Shown here in pieces: positions 29,259-39,220 of a DNA stretch of 64,000 nucleotides (positions within the stretch are counted from its first letter, which is position 1; each line of letters starts with the position of its first letter). Source of the stretch: Mycobacterium sp. IS-1496 (GTDB lineage Bacteria; Actinomycetota; Actinomycetes; Mycobacteriales; Mycobacteriaceae); NCBI RefSeq assembly GCF_001499995.1, contig NZ_LQIU01000023.1, positions 1-64,000 of the forward strand. Direction: 5' to 3'. The notes beneath the pieces were generated by a model. The model saw nothing but the letters and a program-made list of their open reading frames with translations, was not told the DNA's origin and did not search any database. The position numbers and the translations under genes are program-made.

Positions 29259-30394
29259 TGCTCGGACCCATGGACGAATTCCCGGTACACCAGATCCCGC
29301 AGCCGATCGCGTGGCCGGGGTCCTCGGACCGGAACTTCTACGACCGTTCCTATTTCAACGCCCACGACCGAAGCGGCGACATCTTCCTGATCACCGGCAT
29401 CGGTTACTACCCGAACCTCGGCGTCAAGGACGCCTTCGTGCTGGTGTCCCGGCGCGGCGGCGAGAAGGGCCTGCTGGGCGACACGCACACCGCCGTGCAT
29501 CTGTCGGACGGAATCGACCAGGACCGGTTGAACCAGCACGTCGGCAACTACCGCGTGGAGGTCATCGAACCGCTGCGCAAACTGCGCATCGTGATGGACG
29601 AAACCGAGGGTGTCGCGGTCGATCTGACCTGGGAGGGCCTGTTCGACGTCGTGCAGGAACAGCCGCACATCATGCGGACCGGTAACCGGGTCACCCTGGA
29701 CGCGCAGCGGTTCGCCCAGGTGGGCGCCTGGAGCGGACGAATCCTGCTCGACGGTGAGGAGATCGCGGTCGACCCACAGACGTGGATCGGCAGCCGCGAC
29801 CGGTCGTGGGGCATCCGGCCGATCGGCGAGGCCGAACCCGCCGGCCGCCCGGCCGATCCGCCCTTCGAAGGCATGTGGTGGCTGTACGTCCCGATGGCGT
29901 TCGACGACTTCGCGATCGTGCTGATCATCCAGGAGGACCCCAGCGGCTTCCGCTCACTCAACGACTGCACCAGGGTGTGGCGCGACGGGCGCGTCGAGCA
30001 GTTGGGGTGGCCGAGGGTGAAGATCCACTACACGTCCGGAACACGAATCCCCTACGGCGCGACCATCGAAGCCACGACGGGTGACGGCTCCCCGATCGTG
30101 TTCGACGTGGAGTCCAAGCTGCCGGTGCCCATCCACATCGGCGGCGGCTACGGCGGTGACGCCGATTGGCTGCACGGAGTGTGGAAGGGCGAGAAGTTCA
30201 CCGAGCGACGTGATTACGACCTGAGCGACCCGTCGGTGTCGGGACGGGCGATGTTCGGCGTGATCGACCACGTCGGCCGGGCGACCTGTTCGGTCAACGG
30301 CCGCACCGTCGAAGGGTGGGGGCTGTTCGAGCACGGCGCGCTCGGCCGCCACGACCCATCGGGGTTCGCCGACTGGCTCACCTTGGCCCCTTAG
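29258..30394 (+). CDS. conserved hypothetical protein (Rv3169-like)
   Basis: A 378-residue protein with no signal peptide, rich in beta-strand patterns and Trp/Gly/Asp (for example RNFYDRSYFNAHDRSGD; WIGSRDRSWGIRPIG; GMWWLYVPMAFDDFAIVLI). The organisation of two beta-rich halves resembles calycin or hydroxyneurosporene-synthase-like folds, but I cannot assign a family with confidence. It is translationally coupled to the kinase-like gene (TAATG). Position and length match Rv3169. The 3' end overlaps the convergent HTH gene by 17 bp. Confidence 0.75.
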
Positions 30395-30725
30395 CGAAAC
30401 GGCGGTGCAGCAGCTGCTTTGACACGCCGAGGATGCGGGCGATCTCACCCCAGGAGAGGCCGACCTCGCGGCCGGTCAGCACTGCTTCGTCGTAGCGGAC
30501 CCGGGCGCGGGCGAGATCATCGCGCGCTGTGGCGAGTGCGCGTATGCCCGCCCCGGACCAGATGTCGATGAGCACCGGGTCAGATCTGTCCGGTACTCCC
30601 GTGGCATCCGAATCGGGTTCGGGCGCATGCGATTCGAGCGCTCGCTCGAATTCCTCACCCGAGCGGCGGAGGACCTCCGCAAGGCCGGGGTCGGTCGCCC
30701 ACCACGGTGGCTTTGCTTGCTCCAT
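30378..30725 (-). CDS. small HTH DNA-binding protein
   Basis: A 115-residue protein whose C-terminal third is a helix-turn-helix (REVGLSWGEIARILGVSKQLLHRRF), like sigma-70 region 4 or MarR-like winged helices. The N-terminal part is acidic, with a helical stretch ATARDDLARARVRYDEAVL. No ligand domain is seen. Three palindromic repeats lie upstream of its ATG (30792-30877), so it may bind them and control itself. Only 17 bp overlap with the Rv3169-like gene on the other strand. Confidence 0.75.
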   Translation of the reverse strand: MEQAKPPWWATDPGLAEVLRRSGEEFERALESHAPEPDSDATGVPDRSDPVLIDIWSGAGIRALATARDDLARARVRYDEAVLTGREVGLSWGEIARILGVSKQLLHRRFAKGPR

Positions 30726-30791
30726 CAGGCCTCCCGCCGTCTCGCGTCAGCACGTGATGACGCTGTTGACGACATTGTGCGATCGGCTTCC

Positions 30792-30877
30792 GACAACACG
30801 TGTTGACAGAGCCCGTCAACAAACGTTGACGCCGATGACGACCACCCGCCAACGCCGTCCCGACAACACGTGTCGAT
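30792..30877. promoter_or_regulatory. array of three palindromic boxes upstream of the HTH gene
   Basis: Sites GACAACACGTGTTGAC (30792-30807), GTCAACAAACGTTGAC (30815-30830) and GACAACACGTGTCGAT (30862-30877), with a further half-site TGTTGAC at 30764-30770. The consensus GTCAACA-N2-TGTTGAC is the same as the two perfect boxes at 46270 and 46314. The array fills the 171-bp gap between the HTH gene and the monooxygenase gene, both on the minus strand, and is placed to control the HTH gene. Confidence 0.65.
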
Positions 30878-30896
30878 CAAGCCCGCCAGCGGGGGT

Positions 30897-32378
<1,482 letters not shown>

Positions 32379-32423
32379 GGAACCTCCATTGGTCCGCTTA
32401 CGTACCGACCCCCACCATAGGGC

Positions 32424-33407
32424 TCACCCACGCAGCGCGTCGACGATCTGGGCCAACGAATCCACGTCGATCGGCCGGGGCTGATAGAGGCAGATGCGAT
32501 CGGCAACGCCGGCCACCCGGTCGCGGATGTGCGCGGCGATCTCCACCGGACTGCCGCACGCCGCGATGGTGTGCAGCACCTCGTCGGGGATGAGCGTGGC
32601 CATCTCCTGCCAGCGGCCCTGTTTGGACATCGCATGCAGTTCCGGCTGAAGATCGCCCCACCCGTGGAGGTCCAGCACCGGACGGTAGGCCGGCGTCGAC
32701 CCGTAGAACGCCAGCAACTGTCGGGTGGCGGCGTGGTCGGGATTCTGGTCGGAGGCGACGGACACGATGATCTCCGGGACGACGGTGAACTCCGCGGCAT
32801 CGCGTCCCGCGGCGGCGAGCCCATCGGCGACCGCCGACATCGTCGATTCGTGCAGGAAGCGTTTGGTGCCGAACGGCATCACCAGCAGCCCGTCGGCGTG
32901 TTCGGCGGTCGCCCTGGTCAGCCGGGGGCCGAGCGCCCCCACGTAGATCGGCGGCGGTCCGAAGGTGTTGCCGCGCGGCGTGAAGTTCGGTGTCATCAGC
33001 GTGTGCCGGTAGAACTCCCCGCGGAACTCCAGCCGCTCCCCGGTCGACCAGGTCGCGAAGATCGCCCGCAGCGCACCGATCAACTCGGTCATCCGCGCGA
33101 CCGGACGGTCGAACTCGGCGCCGAACCGTTTCTCGATCTGCGTGCGGATCTGGGTGCCCAGACCGAGCGTGAACCGCCCGCCGGACAGAATCTGGTGGTC
33201 GACGGCCTGATGCGCGAGGTGAATCGGATTGCGTGGGAACGCGATCGCGACGTTGGTCATCAGGTCCAGCCCGCCGGCCGTCGCGGCGAGCGTCAGCGGG
33301 GTGAACACGTCGTGGGGTCCCTCGAAGGTGAACACCCCGGCGGCGCCCGCCTCGCGCAGGGCGTGGACCCGTTCGATCGCATCTGTCGGCCCGAACAGCG
33401 CCGTCAT
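32424..33407 (-). CDS. LLM-class (luciferase-like) F420-dependent oxidoreductase
   Basis: A 327-residue TIM-barrel protein of the luciferase-like monooxygenase class, F420 group: GVFTFEGPHDVFTPLTLAA, AFPRNPIHLAHQAVDHQILSGGRFTLGLGTQ and GPPPIYVGALGPRLTRATAEHADGL. It probably oxidises or reduces a hydrophobic substrate with F420. The start is the ATG at 33407; GTG codons at 33410 and 33416 are also in frame. It is divergent from the amine oxidase across 28 bp and may form a transcription unit with the BVMO. Confidence 0.87.
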   Translation of the reverse strand: MTALFGPTDAIERVHALREAGAAGVFTFEGPHDVFTPLTLAATAGGLDLMTNVAIAFPRNPIHLAHQAVDHQILSGGRFTLGLGTQIRTQIEKRFGAEFDRPVARMTELIGALRAIFATWSTGERLEFRGEFYRHTLMTPNFTPRGNTFGPPPIYVGALGPRLTRATAEHADGLLVMPFGTKRFLHESTMSAVADGLAAAGRDAAEFTVVPEIIVSVASDQNPDHAATRQLLAFYGSTPAYRPVLDLHGWGDLQPELHAMSKQGRWQEMATLIPDEVLHTIAACGSPVEIAAHIRDRVAGVADRICLYQPRPIDVDSLAQIVDALRG

Positions 33408-33435
33408 CACCTGCACGACGTGAGAGCCTAGTCGG

Positions 33436-34788
33436 ATGACTGCACCGGCCGGCGCCGACGTCGTCGTGGTGGGGGCCGGGTTCGCCGGGCTCACGGCGGC
33501 CCGCGAACTCACCCGCCGCGGCCACGACGTCGTGGTGTTCGAAGGACGCGACCGGGTCGGCGGCCGGGCGTACACCACGACGGTCGCGGGCATCCCCGTC
33601 GACCTGGGCGCCACGTTCATCGGCCCGACCCAGGACGCGGTCACCGCGCTGGCGGCCGAGCTGGGCTGCGACACCGTCCGCACGTACAGCCGCGGCAAGA
33701 ACCTCATCCGCTGGCGCGGGCGGGTGCGCTCCTACCGCAGCACGGTCCCGCGGCTGTCGATCATCGAACTGCTCGACGTCAGCCGCATCCAATGGCGCTT
33801 CGAACGGCTGTGCAAGCAGATCCCGCTCGCCGCGCCGTGGACCGCGGCGAGCGCGCACCGGCTCGACGACCTCAGCCTCGAACAGTGGCTGCGCTCGGTG
33901 CACGCGAGTGCCTCCACCCGCGACCTGATGGCGATCATGTCGCGGGTGACATGGGGGTGCGAACCCGATGCCGTGTCGATGCTGCACGCCGCGCGCTACG
34001 TCAAGGCGGCCGGCGGTATCGGATGCATGCTCGACGTCGAGGGCGGCGCGCAGCAGGACCGCTTCCCGGGCGGCGTCCAGGAGATCGCATCCCGGATGGC
34101 CGCGGAGCTGGGCGACCGGGTCCGGACCGGCGCGCCGGTGCGCCGTGTGGAGCGCGACGCCGACGGGACGCTGCACGTGCACACCGACACCGGCCGCACG
34201 ACGGCGCGCGCGGTGATCGTCGCGATCGCGCCCGCCCACCGCGAGGCGATCACGTTCGAGCCGCGGCTACCGGCCGGCTACACCGACCTGGCCGCACACT
34301 GGCCGCAGGGCCGGTTGAGCAAGGCCTACGCGGCCTACGACCGACCGTTCTGGCGCGAGGGCGGCTGTTCGGGTGAGGCCCTGTCCGACGAGGGGCCGGT
34401 GTTCATCACCTTCGACGTCAGCCCGTCCGACGACGGGCCCGGGATCCTTCTCGGGTTCACCGACGCCGCCGCGTTCGACGTACTCTCGCCCGAGGAGCGC
34501 CGCACCCGTGCGCTCGCCGGGTTCGCGGCGCTGTTCGGCGACGCGGCCGCGGCGCCGATCGACTACGTCGACCACCTGTGGGGTGCCGAGGCATTCGCGC
34601 CGGGCGGCCCGACAGCGGCGGTGCCACCGGGCGCGTGGACGGCGTACGGTCAGTGGCTGCGCACACCGGCCGACGGAATCCATTGGGCGGGAACCGAAAC
34701 CGCGGACCGGTGGACGGGCTTCCTCGACGGTGCGGTGCGCTCGGGGCAGCGGGCCGCCGCCGAGGTGCACGAGCGGTTGTCGCGTTAG
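33436..34788 (+). CDS. aofH: flavin-containing monoamine oxidase (AofH-like)
   Basis: A 450-residue FAD amine oxidase. The dinucleotide motif GAGFAG (residues 13-18), [10 protein letters not shown], and the C-terminal FAD loop [23 protein letters not shown] are present. Segments such as [20 protein letters not shown] and [14 protein letters not shown] correspond closely to the M. tuberculosis protein AofH (Rv3170). It oxidises amines to imines with production of hydrogen peroxide; the physiological amine is unknown. Start at ATG 33436. The stop overlaps that of the convergent hydrolase (TTAG). Confidence 0.9.
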   Translation: MTAPAGADVVVVGAGFAGLTAARELTRRGHDVVVFEGRDRVGGRAYTTTVAGIPVDLGATFIGPTQDAVTALAAELGCDTVRTYSRGKNLIRWRGRVRSYRSTVPRLSIIELLDVSRIQWRFERLCKQIPLAAPWTAASAHRLDDLSLEQWLRSVHASASTRDLMAIMSRVTWGCEPDAVSMLHAARYVKAAGGIGCMLDVEGGAQQDRFPGGVQEIASRMAAELGDRVRTGAPVRRVERDADGTLHVHTDTGRTTARAVIVAIAPAHREAITFEPRLPAGYTDLAAHWPQGRLSKAYAAYDRPFWREGGCSGEALSDEGPVFITFDVSPSDDGPGILLGFTDAAAFDVLSPEERRTRALAGFAALFGDAAAAPIDYVDHLWGAEAFAPGGPTAAVPPGAWTAYGQWLRTPADGIHWAGTETADRWTGFLDGAVRSGQRAAAEVHERLSR

Positions 34789-35753
34789 GACGTGGCGCGG
34801 CGCGGCGCGCTCACGGACTCCACCAGGTTGCGCAGGGCGCCGTTGACCTCGTCCGGGCGTTCCAGGATCGCGCAGTGGCCGCCGGTCAGCTCGAGGAACG
34901 CCGCGAGGTTGGGCACCGTCTGGGCGATCCGCTTCGCGGAGGTGATCGGCAGCAGGCGGTCCTTGTCGCTGCCGATCACGAGCGTCGGCACGTGCAGGTT
35001 CTCCAGGCCGATGTGGCGCGGACCCAGAGATTCGACCAGGACCCTGGCCCAGCCGCCCCGACCCGCGGCGGGTGTGCCGGCGAACAGTTCGAACACGAAC
35101 GCGGCGACCGCGGGGTCGGCGGCACGGCCGACGGCCAGCTCGGAGACGAAGCGGCGGCCCGGCCGGTGCGCCGCGGCGAGCAGGGGTGCCGCGCCGAACG
35201 TCTTGATCACGGTGCCTGCGGCGCGGACCCGCGTCGCCGACAGCCGGTGCGGCACGGGGAGGAACTGGATGTCGCGCAGCAGGTCTCCGGTGGTGGTGTT
35301 GATCAGCGCGACGCCCGCGGCACGTTGCGCCACCCGCTCGGGGAAGCGTTCGGCCCAGCTCGTGATGGCGATCCCGCCCATCGAGTGACCCGCGACCACC
35401 GCCCGCTCGCCGGGGGCGACGGTCGCGTCGAGCACCGCGTCGAGGTCGGCGGCCAGATAGTCGAGGCTGTAGTTGCCGCGCCGCGGCGGTACCCCGCTGC
35501 GCCCGTGTCCGCGATGGTCGAAGGCGATCACCCGGTGATCGCGCGCGAGGTCGGCGATCTGATAGGCCCAGACCCGGATCGCGCAGGTGATGCCGTGGGC
35601 GAGGACGACCGGCGGAGCGTCGTCGGGCCCGAAGACCTCGGTGTGCAACCGCACCCCGTCGACCGAGCGCACGGGGACCACCCGGCTCGGCGGCAAGGCC
35701 CGCGCGGCAGCGAATCGGGTGGTTGGTCGTACGCCGCTCACGGGTGCTCCCAT
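34785..35753 (-). CDS. alpha/beta hydrolase (haloperoxidase-like, Rv3171c/Hpx-like)
   Basis: A 322-residue alpha/beta hydrolase with oxyanion segment LAHGITC, the [10 protein letters not shown] motif, nucleophile GHSMGG, acid in [10 protein letters not shown] and histidine in ELTGGHCAI. The M. tuberculosis neighbour of aofH, Rv3171c, is annotated as non-haem haloperoxidase Hpx; true haloperoxidase activity is doubtful for this family and a hydrolase or esterase is more likely. The ATG at 35753 was chosen over a TTG 12 bases upstream. Confidence 0.87.
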   Translation of the reverse strand: MGAPVSGVRPTTRFAAARALPPSRVVPVRSVDGVRLHTEVFGPDDAPPVVLAHGITCAIRVWAYQIADLARDHRVIAFDHRGHGRSGVPPRRGNYSLDYLAADLDAVLDATVAPGERAVVAGHSMGGIAITSWAERFPERVAQRAAGVALINTTTGDLLRDIQFLPVPHRLSATRVRAAGTVIKTFGAAPLLAAAHRPGRRFVSELAVGRAADPAVAAFVFELFAGTPAAGRGGWARVLVESLGPRHIGLENLHVPTLVIGSDKDRLLPITSAKRIAQTVPNLAAFLELTGGHCAILERPDEVNGALRNLVESVSAPRRATS

Positions 35754-35784
35754 CAGTGCCGGCAACGTCGCCGGGTTTTACAGC

Positions 35785-36882
35785 CTAGCTCTCGGTGACG
35801 AGCACCGGCTTGATAACGCGCCCGGATTTGGCGGCCGACCAGGCGGCATCGAAGTTCTCGAACGGGAAGGTCGTGACCAACCGGTCTAGCGGCAGTTCGC
35901 CGGACCTCGTGAGGGCGACCAGACGCGGGATGAAGGCGTGGGGTTCGCTGTCGCCTTCGACGACGCCGCGCACCGTCAGACCCCGACCCATGATCAGCCC
36001 GACCGGCAGCGGTGCGACGGGCGCGCCGAGTCCGACGAGTGCCAGCGCGCCGCGCGGGCGCAGCACGGTGAGCGCGGCGGAGAGCACGTCGGGCGCCGCG
36101 GTGGTGTCGACGGCGGCGTGCGCACCGCCACCGGTCACGTCGAGTACGGCGGCCGCGACGCCGTCGCCGGCGGGGTCGACGGTCGCGGTGGCACCGAGTT
36201 CTGCGGCCAGTTCCCGCCGGCGCGCGACCGGGTCGACGGCGACGATGGCGCGGCACCCGGCGATGCGCGCACCCATCACGGCGGACAGGCCGACCGCGCC
36301 GGCGCCGAACACGACCACGGTGTCCTCGGGACCCGCGGCCAGGGCGTTGAGGACGGTGCCGACCCCGGTCTGCACGCTGCACCCGAGCGGTGCGGCCAGC
36401 GCCGGATCGAGATCGCCGTCGACGGCCACGGTGTTGCGTTGGCGCGCAAGGGCATAGGTGGCGTGACTGGACTGCCCGAAGAAGCCGCCGGCGACGGGTT
36501 GGCCGTCCAAACGCAGGGCGCTCGACTCCCCCGCCCCGTCGCCGCGCATGTTGTGTTCGGTGGATCGTTCGCAGTACGCGGGCTGTCCCGCCGCGCAGAA
36601 GGAGCACCGGCCACAACTGGCGAAGGTGAGCACCACCGGCTGTCCGGTGGGCAGGTCGGCCTCGGGTCCGCAGGCCACGACGGTGCCCGCGCCCTCGTGA
36701 CCGAACACCATGGGCAGGCGTCTGTCCGGCCAGCGGGCGGCCACGCTGACGTCGGTGTGGCAGATGCCCACCGCGTCGATGCGGACCAGGACCTCGTCGC
36801 CGACGGGCGGCCGGATGACCACATCGGCCAGGGTGGGGTCTGCCCCGGCTCGGAGCAGTACCGCGGCACGGGCGTCGATCAC
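35785..36882 (-). CDS. zinc-dependent alcohol dehydrogenase (MDR family)
   Basis: A 365-residue medium-chain dehydrogenase. The catalytic zinc ligands are in GICHTDVS and GHEGAG; four cysteines for the structural zinc are in FASCGRCSFCAAGQPAYC; the cofactor motif is GAGAVG. The sequence around SVQTGVGTVLN resembles aryl-alcohol dehydrogenases and class III-like mycobacterial enzymes. It probably oxidises alcohols with NAD or mycothiol-related cofactors. The start is GTG at 36882; no strong ribosome site is visible. Divergent from the quinone oxidoreductase across 43 bp. Confidence 0.9.
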   Translation of the reverse strand: MIDARAAVLLRAGADPTLADVVIRPPVGDEVLVRIDAVGICHTDVSVAARWPDRRLPMVFGHEGAGTVVACGPEADLPTGQPVVLTFASCGRCSFCAAGQPAYCERSTEHNMRGDGAGESSALRLDGQPVAGGFFGQSSHATYALARQRNTVAVDGDLDPALAAPLGCSVQTGVGTVLNALAAGPEDTVVVFGAGAVGLSAVMGARIAGCRAIVAVDPVARRRELAAELGATATVDPAGDGVAAAVLDVTGGGAHAAVDTTAAPDVLSAALTVLRPRGALALVGLGAPVAPLPVGLIMGRGLTVRGVVEGDSEPHAFIPRLVALTRSGELPLDRLVTTFPFENFDAAWSAAKSGRVIKPVLVTES

Positions 36883-36925
36883 CCCGGGATGTTAAATGGT
36901 TCCCGTCGACGGAAGGAAGGCGACC

Positions 36926-37897
36926 ATGCGCGCGGTTCAGATTGCCCAGTTGGACGGTCCGGGTTCGGTCCAGGTCGTCGATGTCGACGAGCCCGACGGC
37001 GCGGATTCGGTGCTGATCGACGTGCACGCCGCCGGGGTGGCGTTCCCGGACGCGCTGCTCACCCGGGGGCTCTATCAGTACAAGCCGGATCTGCCGTTCA
37101 CGCCGGGCGCGGAGATCGCCGGTGTGGTGCGTAGCGCGCCTGCCGATTCGGGGGTGTCCGCGGGCGACCGGGTGGCGGGTCTGACGATGCTGTCCGGCGG
37201 GATGGCCGAAGTCGTTGCGCTGGCGCCGGATCGGGTGTTCCCGCTGCCCGACGCCGTCTCGTTCGAGGCGGGCGCGGGTCTGTTGTTCAACGATCTGACG
37301 GTGCACTGCGCGCTGCGCACCCGTGGTCGGCTGGCCCAGGGCGAGACCGTCCTCGTCCACGGTGCCGCCGGCGGAATCGGCACGTCGACACTGCGTTTGG
37401 CTCCGGCGTTCGGCGCCGGGCGCACCATCGCCGTGGTCAGCACCGAGGAGAAGATCCCGGTGGCGCGAGCCGCGGGCGCCGACGAGGTCGTGCTGGCCGA
37501 CGGTTTCAAGGATGCGGTCAAGGAACTGACCGGCGGCCGTGGTGTCGACGTCGTGGTCGACCCGGTGGGCGGCGACCGGTTCACCGACTCACTGCGCTCC
37601 CTCGCCCCCGGCGGACGCCTGTTGGTGATCGGCTTCACCGGCGGTGACATTCCCACGGTGAAGGTGAACCGGCTGCTGCTCAACAACGTCGATGTCGTCG
37701 GAGTGGGTTGGGGCGCCTGGACATTCGCGCATCCCGGCTATGTGCGCGAACAGTGGGACGAACTCGAGCCGCTGCTGGCCTCCGGCGCGGTGTCGGCGCC
37801 ACAACCCGATGTCTACCCGCTCGAACGGGCCGCGGAAGCGATTGCGGCGCTGGAGGACCGGACCGCGAAGGGCAAAGTCGTCATCACCCTGCGGTGA
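36926..37897 (+). CDS. NADPH:quinone oxidoreductase family protein (MDR)
   Basis: A 323-residue zinc-free medium-chain reductase of the zeta-crystallin group: MRAVQIAQLDGP at the start, the FTPGAEIAGVV segment and the NADPH motif HGAAGGIGTSTLRLA. Zinc ligands are absent. It probably reduces quinones or enoyl compounds with NADPH. GGAAGGAAGG lies just before the ATG at 36926. M. tuberculosis carries a similar gene (fadB4) just upstream of nuo, but here it is downstream of hpx, so I do not assign the symbol. Confidence 0.87.
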   Translation: MRAVQIAQLDGPGSVQVVDVDEPDGADSVLIDVHAAGVAFPDALLTRGLYQYKPDLPFTPGAEIAGVVRSAPADSGVSAGDRVAGLTMLSGGMAEVVALAPDRVFPLPDAVSFEAGAGLLFNDLTVHCALRTRGRLAQGETVLVHGAAGGIGTSTLRLAPAFGAGRTIAVVSTEEKIPVARAAGADEVVLADGFKDAVKELTGGRGVDVVVDPVGGDRFTDSLRSLAPGGRLLVIGFTGGDIPTVKVNRLLLNNVDVVGVGWGAWTFAHPGYVREQWDELEPLLASGAVSAPQPDVYPLERAAEAIAALEDRTAKGKVVITLR

Positions 37898-37901
37898 GCG
37901 C

Positions 37902-38369
37902 TCAGGAGGCGGCGAGGTAGTCCATCGGCGGACCGTCCGGGCCGACGGCGGCCTGGTCGGCGACCGCGGTCGCGACCTGCTGGCCGGCCTCCACCGTCGC
38001 GAAGACCGATACGCGATCGTCGACCGCGAACGACGCCGCCGGGCTGGCGGGCTGCCGGCGATCGGCCGTCACGGCATAGGTGTCCGGCGTGAGCCGGTAG
38101 GTCTGGATGAGGCCGTCGTCGCTACGGGTGGTGACCGAATCGGCGGTCACGGCGATGACCGTTCCGTTCTGGGTGACCGGTGCGCTGTCTGCGGCCTGGG
38201 GCGCCTGCGGCGCGGGGGCGGCCGGTTCGGGTGACGAGAAGTGCACGATCGCACCGGCGAGGACGCCTGCCGAGGCCACGGCGAACGACAGTGAGCCGCC
38301 CAAGACAACGGGCCAGTTCGTCGTGCGGTGTCGGGTCATCGGTTCGGGGGACCGGTGTCTTCCACTCAT
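37902..38369 (-). CDS. membrane-anchored protein with DUF5666-like beta domain
   Basis: About 155 residues: a short basic N-terminus, one hydrophobic segment (NWPVVLGGSLSFAVASAGVL..., residues ~18-44), a Pro/Ala linker, and a small beta domain with NGTVIAVTADSVTT and YRLTPDTYAV, a pattern of DUF5666-type repeats. It is probably an exported protein tethered to the membrane. The start is uncertain (ATG 38369 preferred, GTG 38384 or ATG 38339 possible). Its function is unknown; it is convergent with the quinone oxidoreductase, 4 bp apart. The 120 bp between it and the DUF4396 gene show nothing readable. Confidence 0.65.
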   Translation of the reverse strand: MSGRHRSPEPMTRHRTTNWPVVLGGSLSFAVASAGVLAGAIVHFSSPEPAAPAPQAPQAADSAPVTQNGTVIAVTADSVTTRSDDGLIQTYRLTPDTYAVTADRRQPASPAASFAVDDRVSVFATVEAGQQVATAVADQAAVGPDGPPMDYLAAS

Positions 38370-38489
38370 ACCTCTCAGCTCCACGATGTTGTGCGTCTGA
38401 CGGGTCTCTACCCCTGCGCTCGTTCATGCAAACCGCTTCACCCGCGATAAACCTTCCCGCACCGCCTCTGAGCTGGACAAACACGGGCG

Positions 38490-39128
38490 TCAATTCGTGT
38501 CGTGGCGGACCGCCTGCGCGTGCGCGCCTGCGTCGGAGGCGCCGAGTTGGTCGGCGATCGACACCACCAGACCGCCGAGCATGAACGCGATGATCGCGGC
38601 GGCCAGGGCGCCCGTGCCGAACGACGGGATGAACCGGCGGGCACCGCTGGGGTGCGTTGCGCCGTGGTGGTACTCGTGGGTCAGCGCATGGCCTTTACCT
38701 CGGCGGAGCAGGAAACGGTTGACCGGGTAGGCGGCGAGGAAGGCCGCGCCGAGGGCGATCATCATGCTCACCCAGAACACCGCGTTGACCAACCCGGCGT
38801 TCATCGCACCGGGGATGGCTGCCATGACGAGGTTGTCGACGATCTCCATGGTCAGGATCGACAGGGTGTCGGCAGCCAGCACCACACTCAGTGCGGCGCC
38901 GACCGTGAGACCGGCTCTGAGCAGCGGCAACGTCGACAGTGCGTAGCCGAACAGGAAGGCCAGCGCGACGGCGAGTCCGATGGTGGCCAGATTGCTCAAC
39001 CCGGCGGCGGTTCCGATGATCAGGCCGAGGATCTCGCCGATGGCACACCCGGTGAGGCAGTGCAGTGTCGCGCTGAGCGCCATGGTGTTGACGCTGCCCT
39101 CGGCGTCGTGGCGGTCGTGTGTGTGCAT
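38490..39128 (-). CDS. DUF4396 membrane protein, probably copper-responsive
   Basis: A 212-residue protein with a His-rich start (MHTHDRHD), about four to five transmembrane segments (ATLHCLTGCAIGEILGLIIG; IGLAVALAFLFGYALS; the VFWVSMMIALGAAFLAAYPV helix; LAAAIIAFMLGGLVV) and a His-rich cytoplasmic loop HALTHEYHHGATH. The HC and CAIGE residues in the first helix and the His clusters could bind metal. A copper-type palindrome sits immediately upstream, linking it to a CsoR/RicR-like regulator not in this window. The ATG at 39128 is preferred; an ATG at 39140 would overlap the operator. Confidence 0.8.
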   Translation of the reverse strand: MHTHDRHDAEGSVNTMALSATLHCLTGCAIGEILGLIIGTAAGLSNLATIGLAVALAFLFGYALSTLPLLRAGLTVGAALSVVLAADTLSILTMEIVDNLVMAAIPGAMNAGLVNAVFWVSMMIALGAAFLAAYPVNRFLLRRGKGHALTHEYHHGATHPSGARRFIPSFGTGALAAAIIAFMLGGLVVSIADQLGASDAGAHAQAVRHDTN

Positions 39129-39138
39129 AGCCCGCACC

Positions 39139-39155
39139 ATACCCCCAGGGGGTAT
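39139..39155 (-). promoter_or_regulatory. copper-type operator (CsoR/RicR-like)
   Basis: A perfect 17-bp palindrome ATACCCCCAGGGGGTAT, the form of mycobacterial copper-repressor (RicR/CsoR) sites. Read on the minus strand it lies between a TTGCCG -35-like and TATGGT -10-like hexamer 17 bp apart, with the expected transcription start within a few bases of the ATG at 39128. This is an ideal repression position. Confidence 0.75.
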
Positions 39156-39220
39156 ATGCGGCAAGGGTTCCGGTCGGTCAAAGCAGTCCGCTCGACGGCC
39201 GAGTGAGGCACGCTGAAGGG

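Noticed and set aside
34785..35753. Haloperoxidase in the strict sense.
   Set aside because: The protein has an ordinary Ser-Asp-His hydrolase triad; the haloperoxidase name is historical and activity cannot be inferred.
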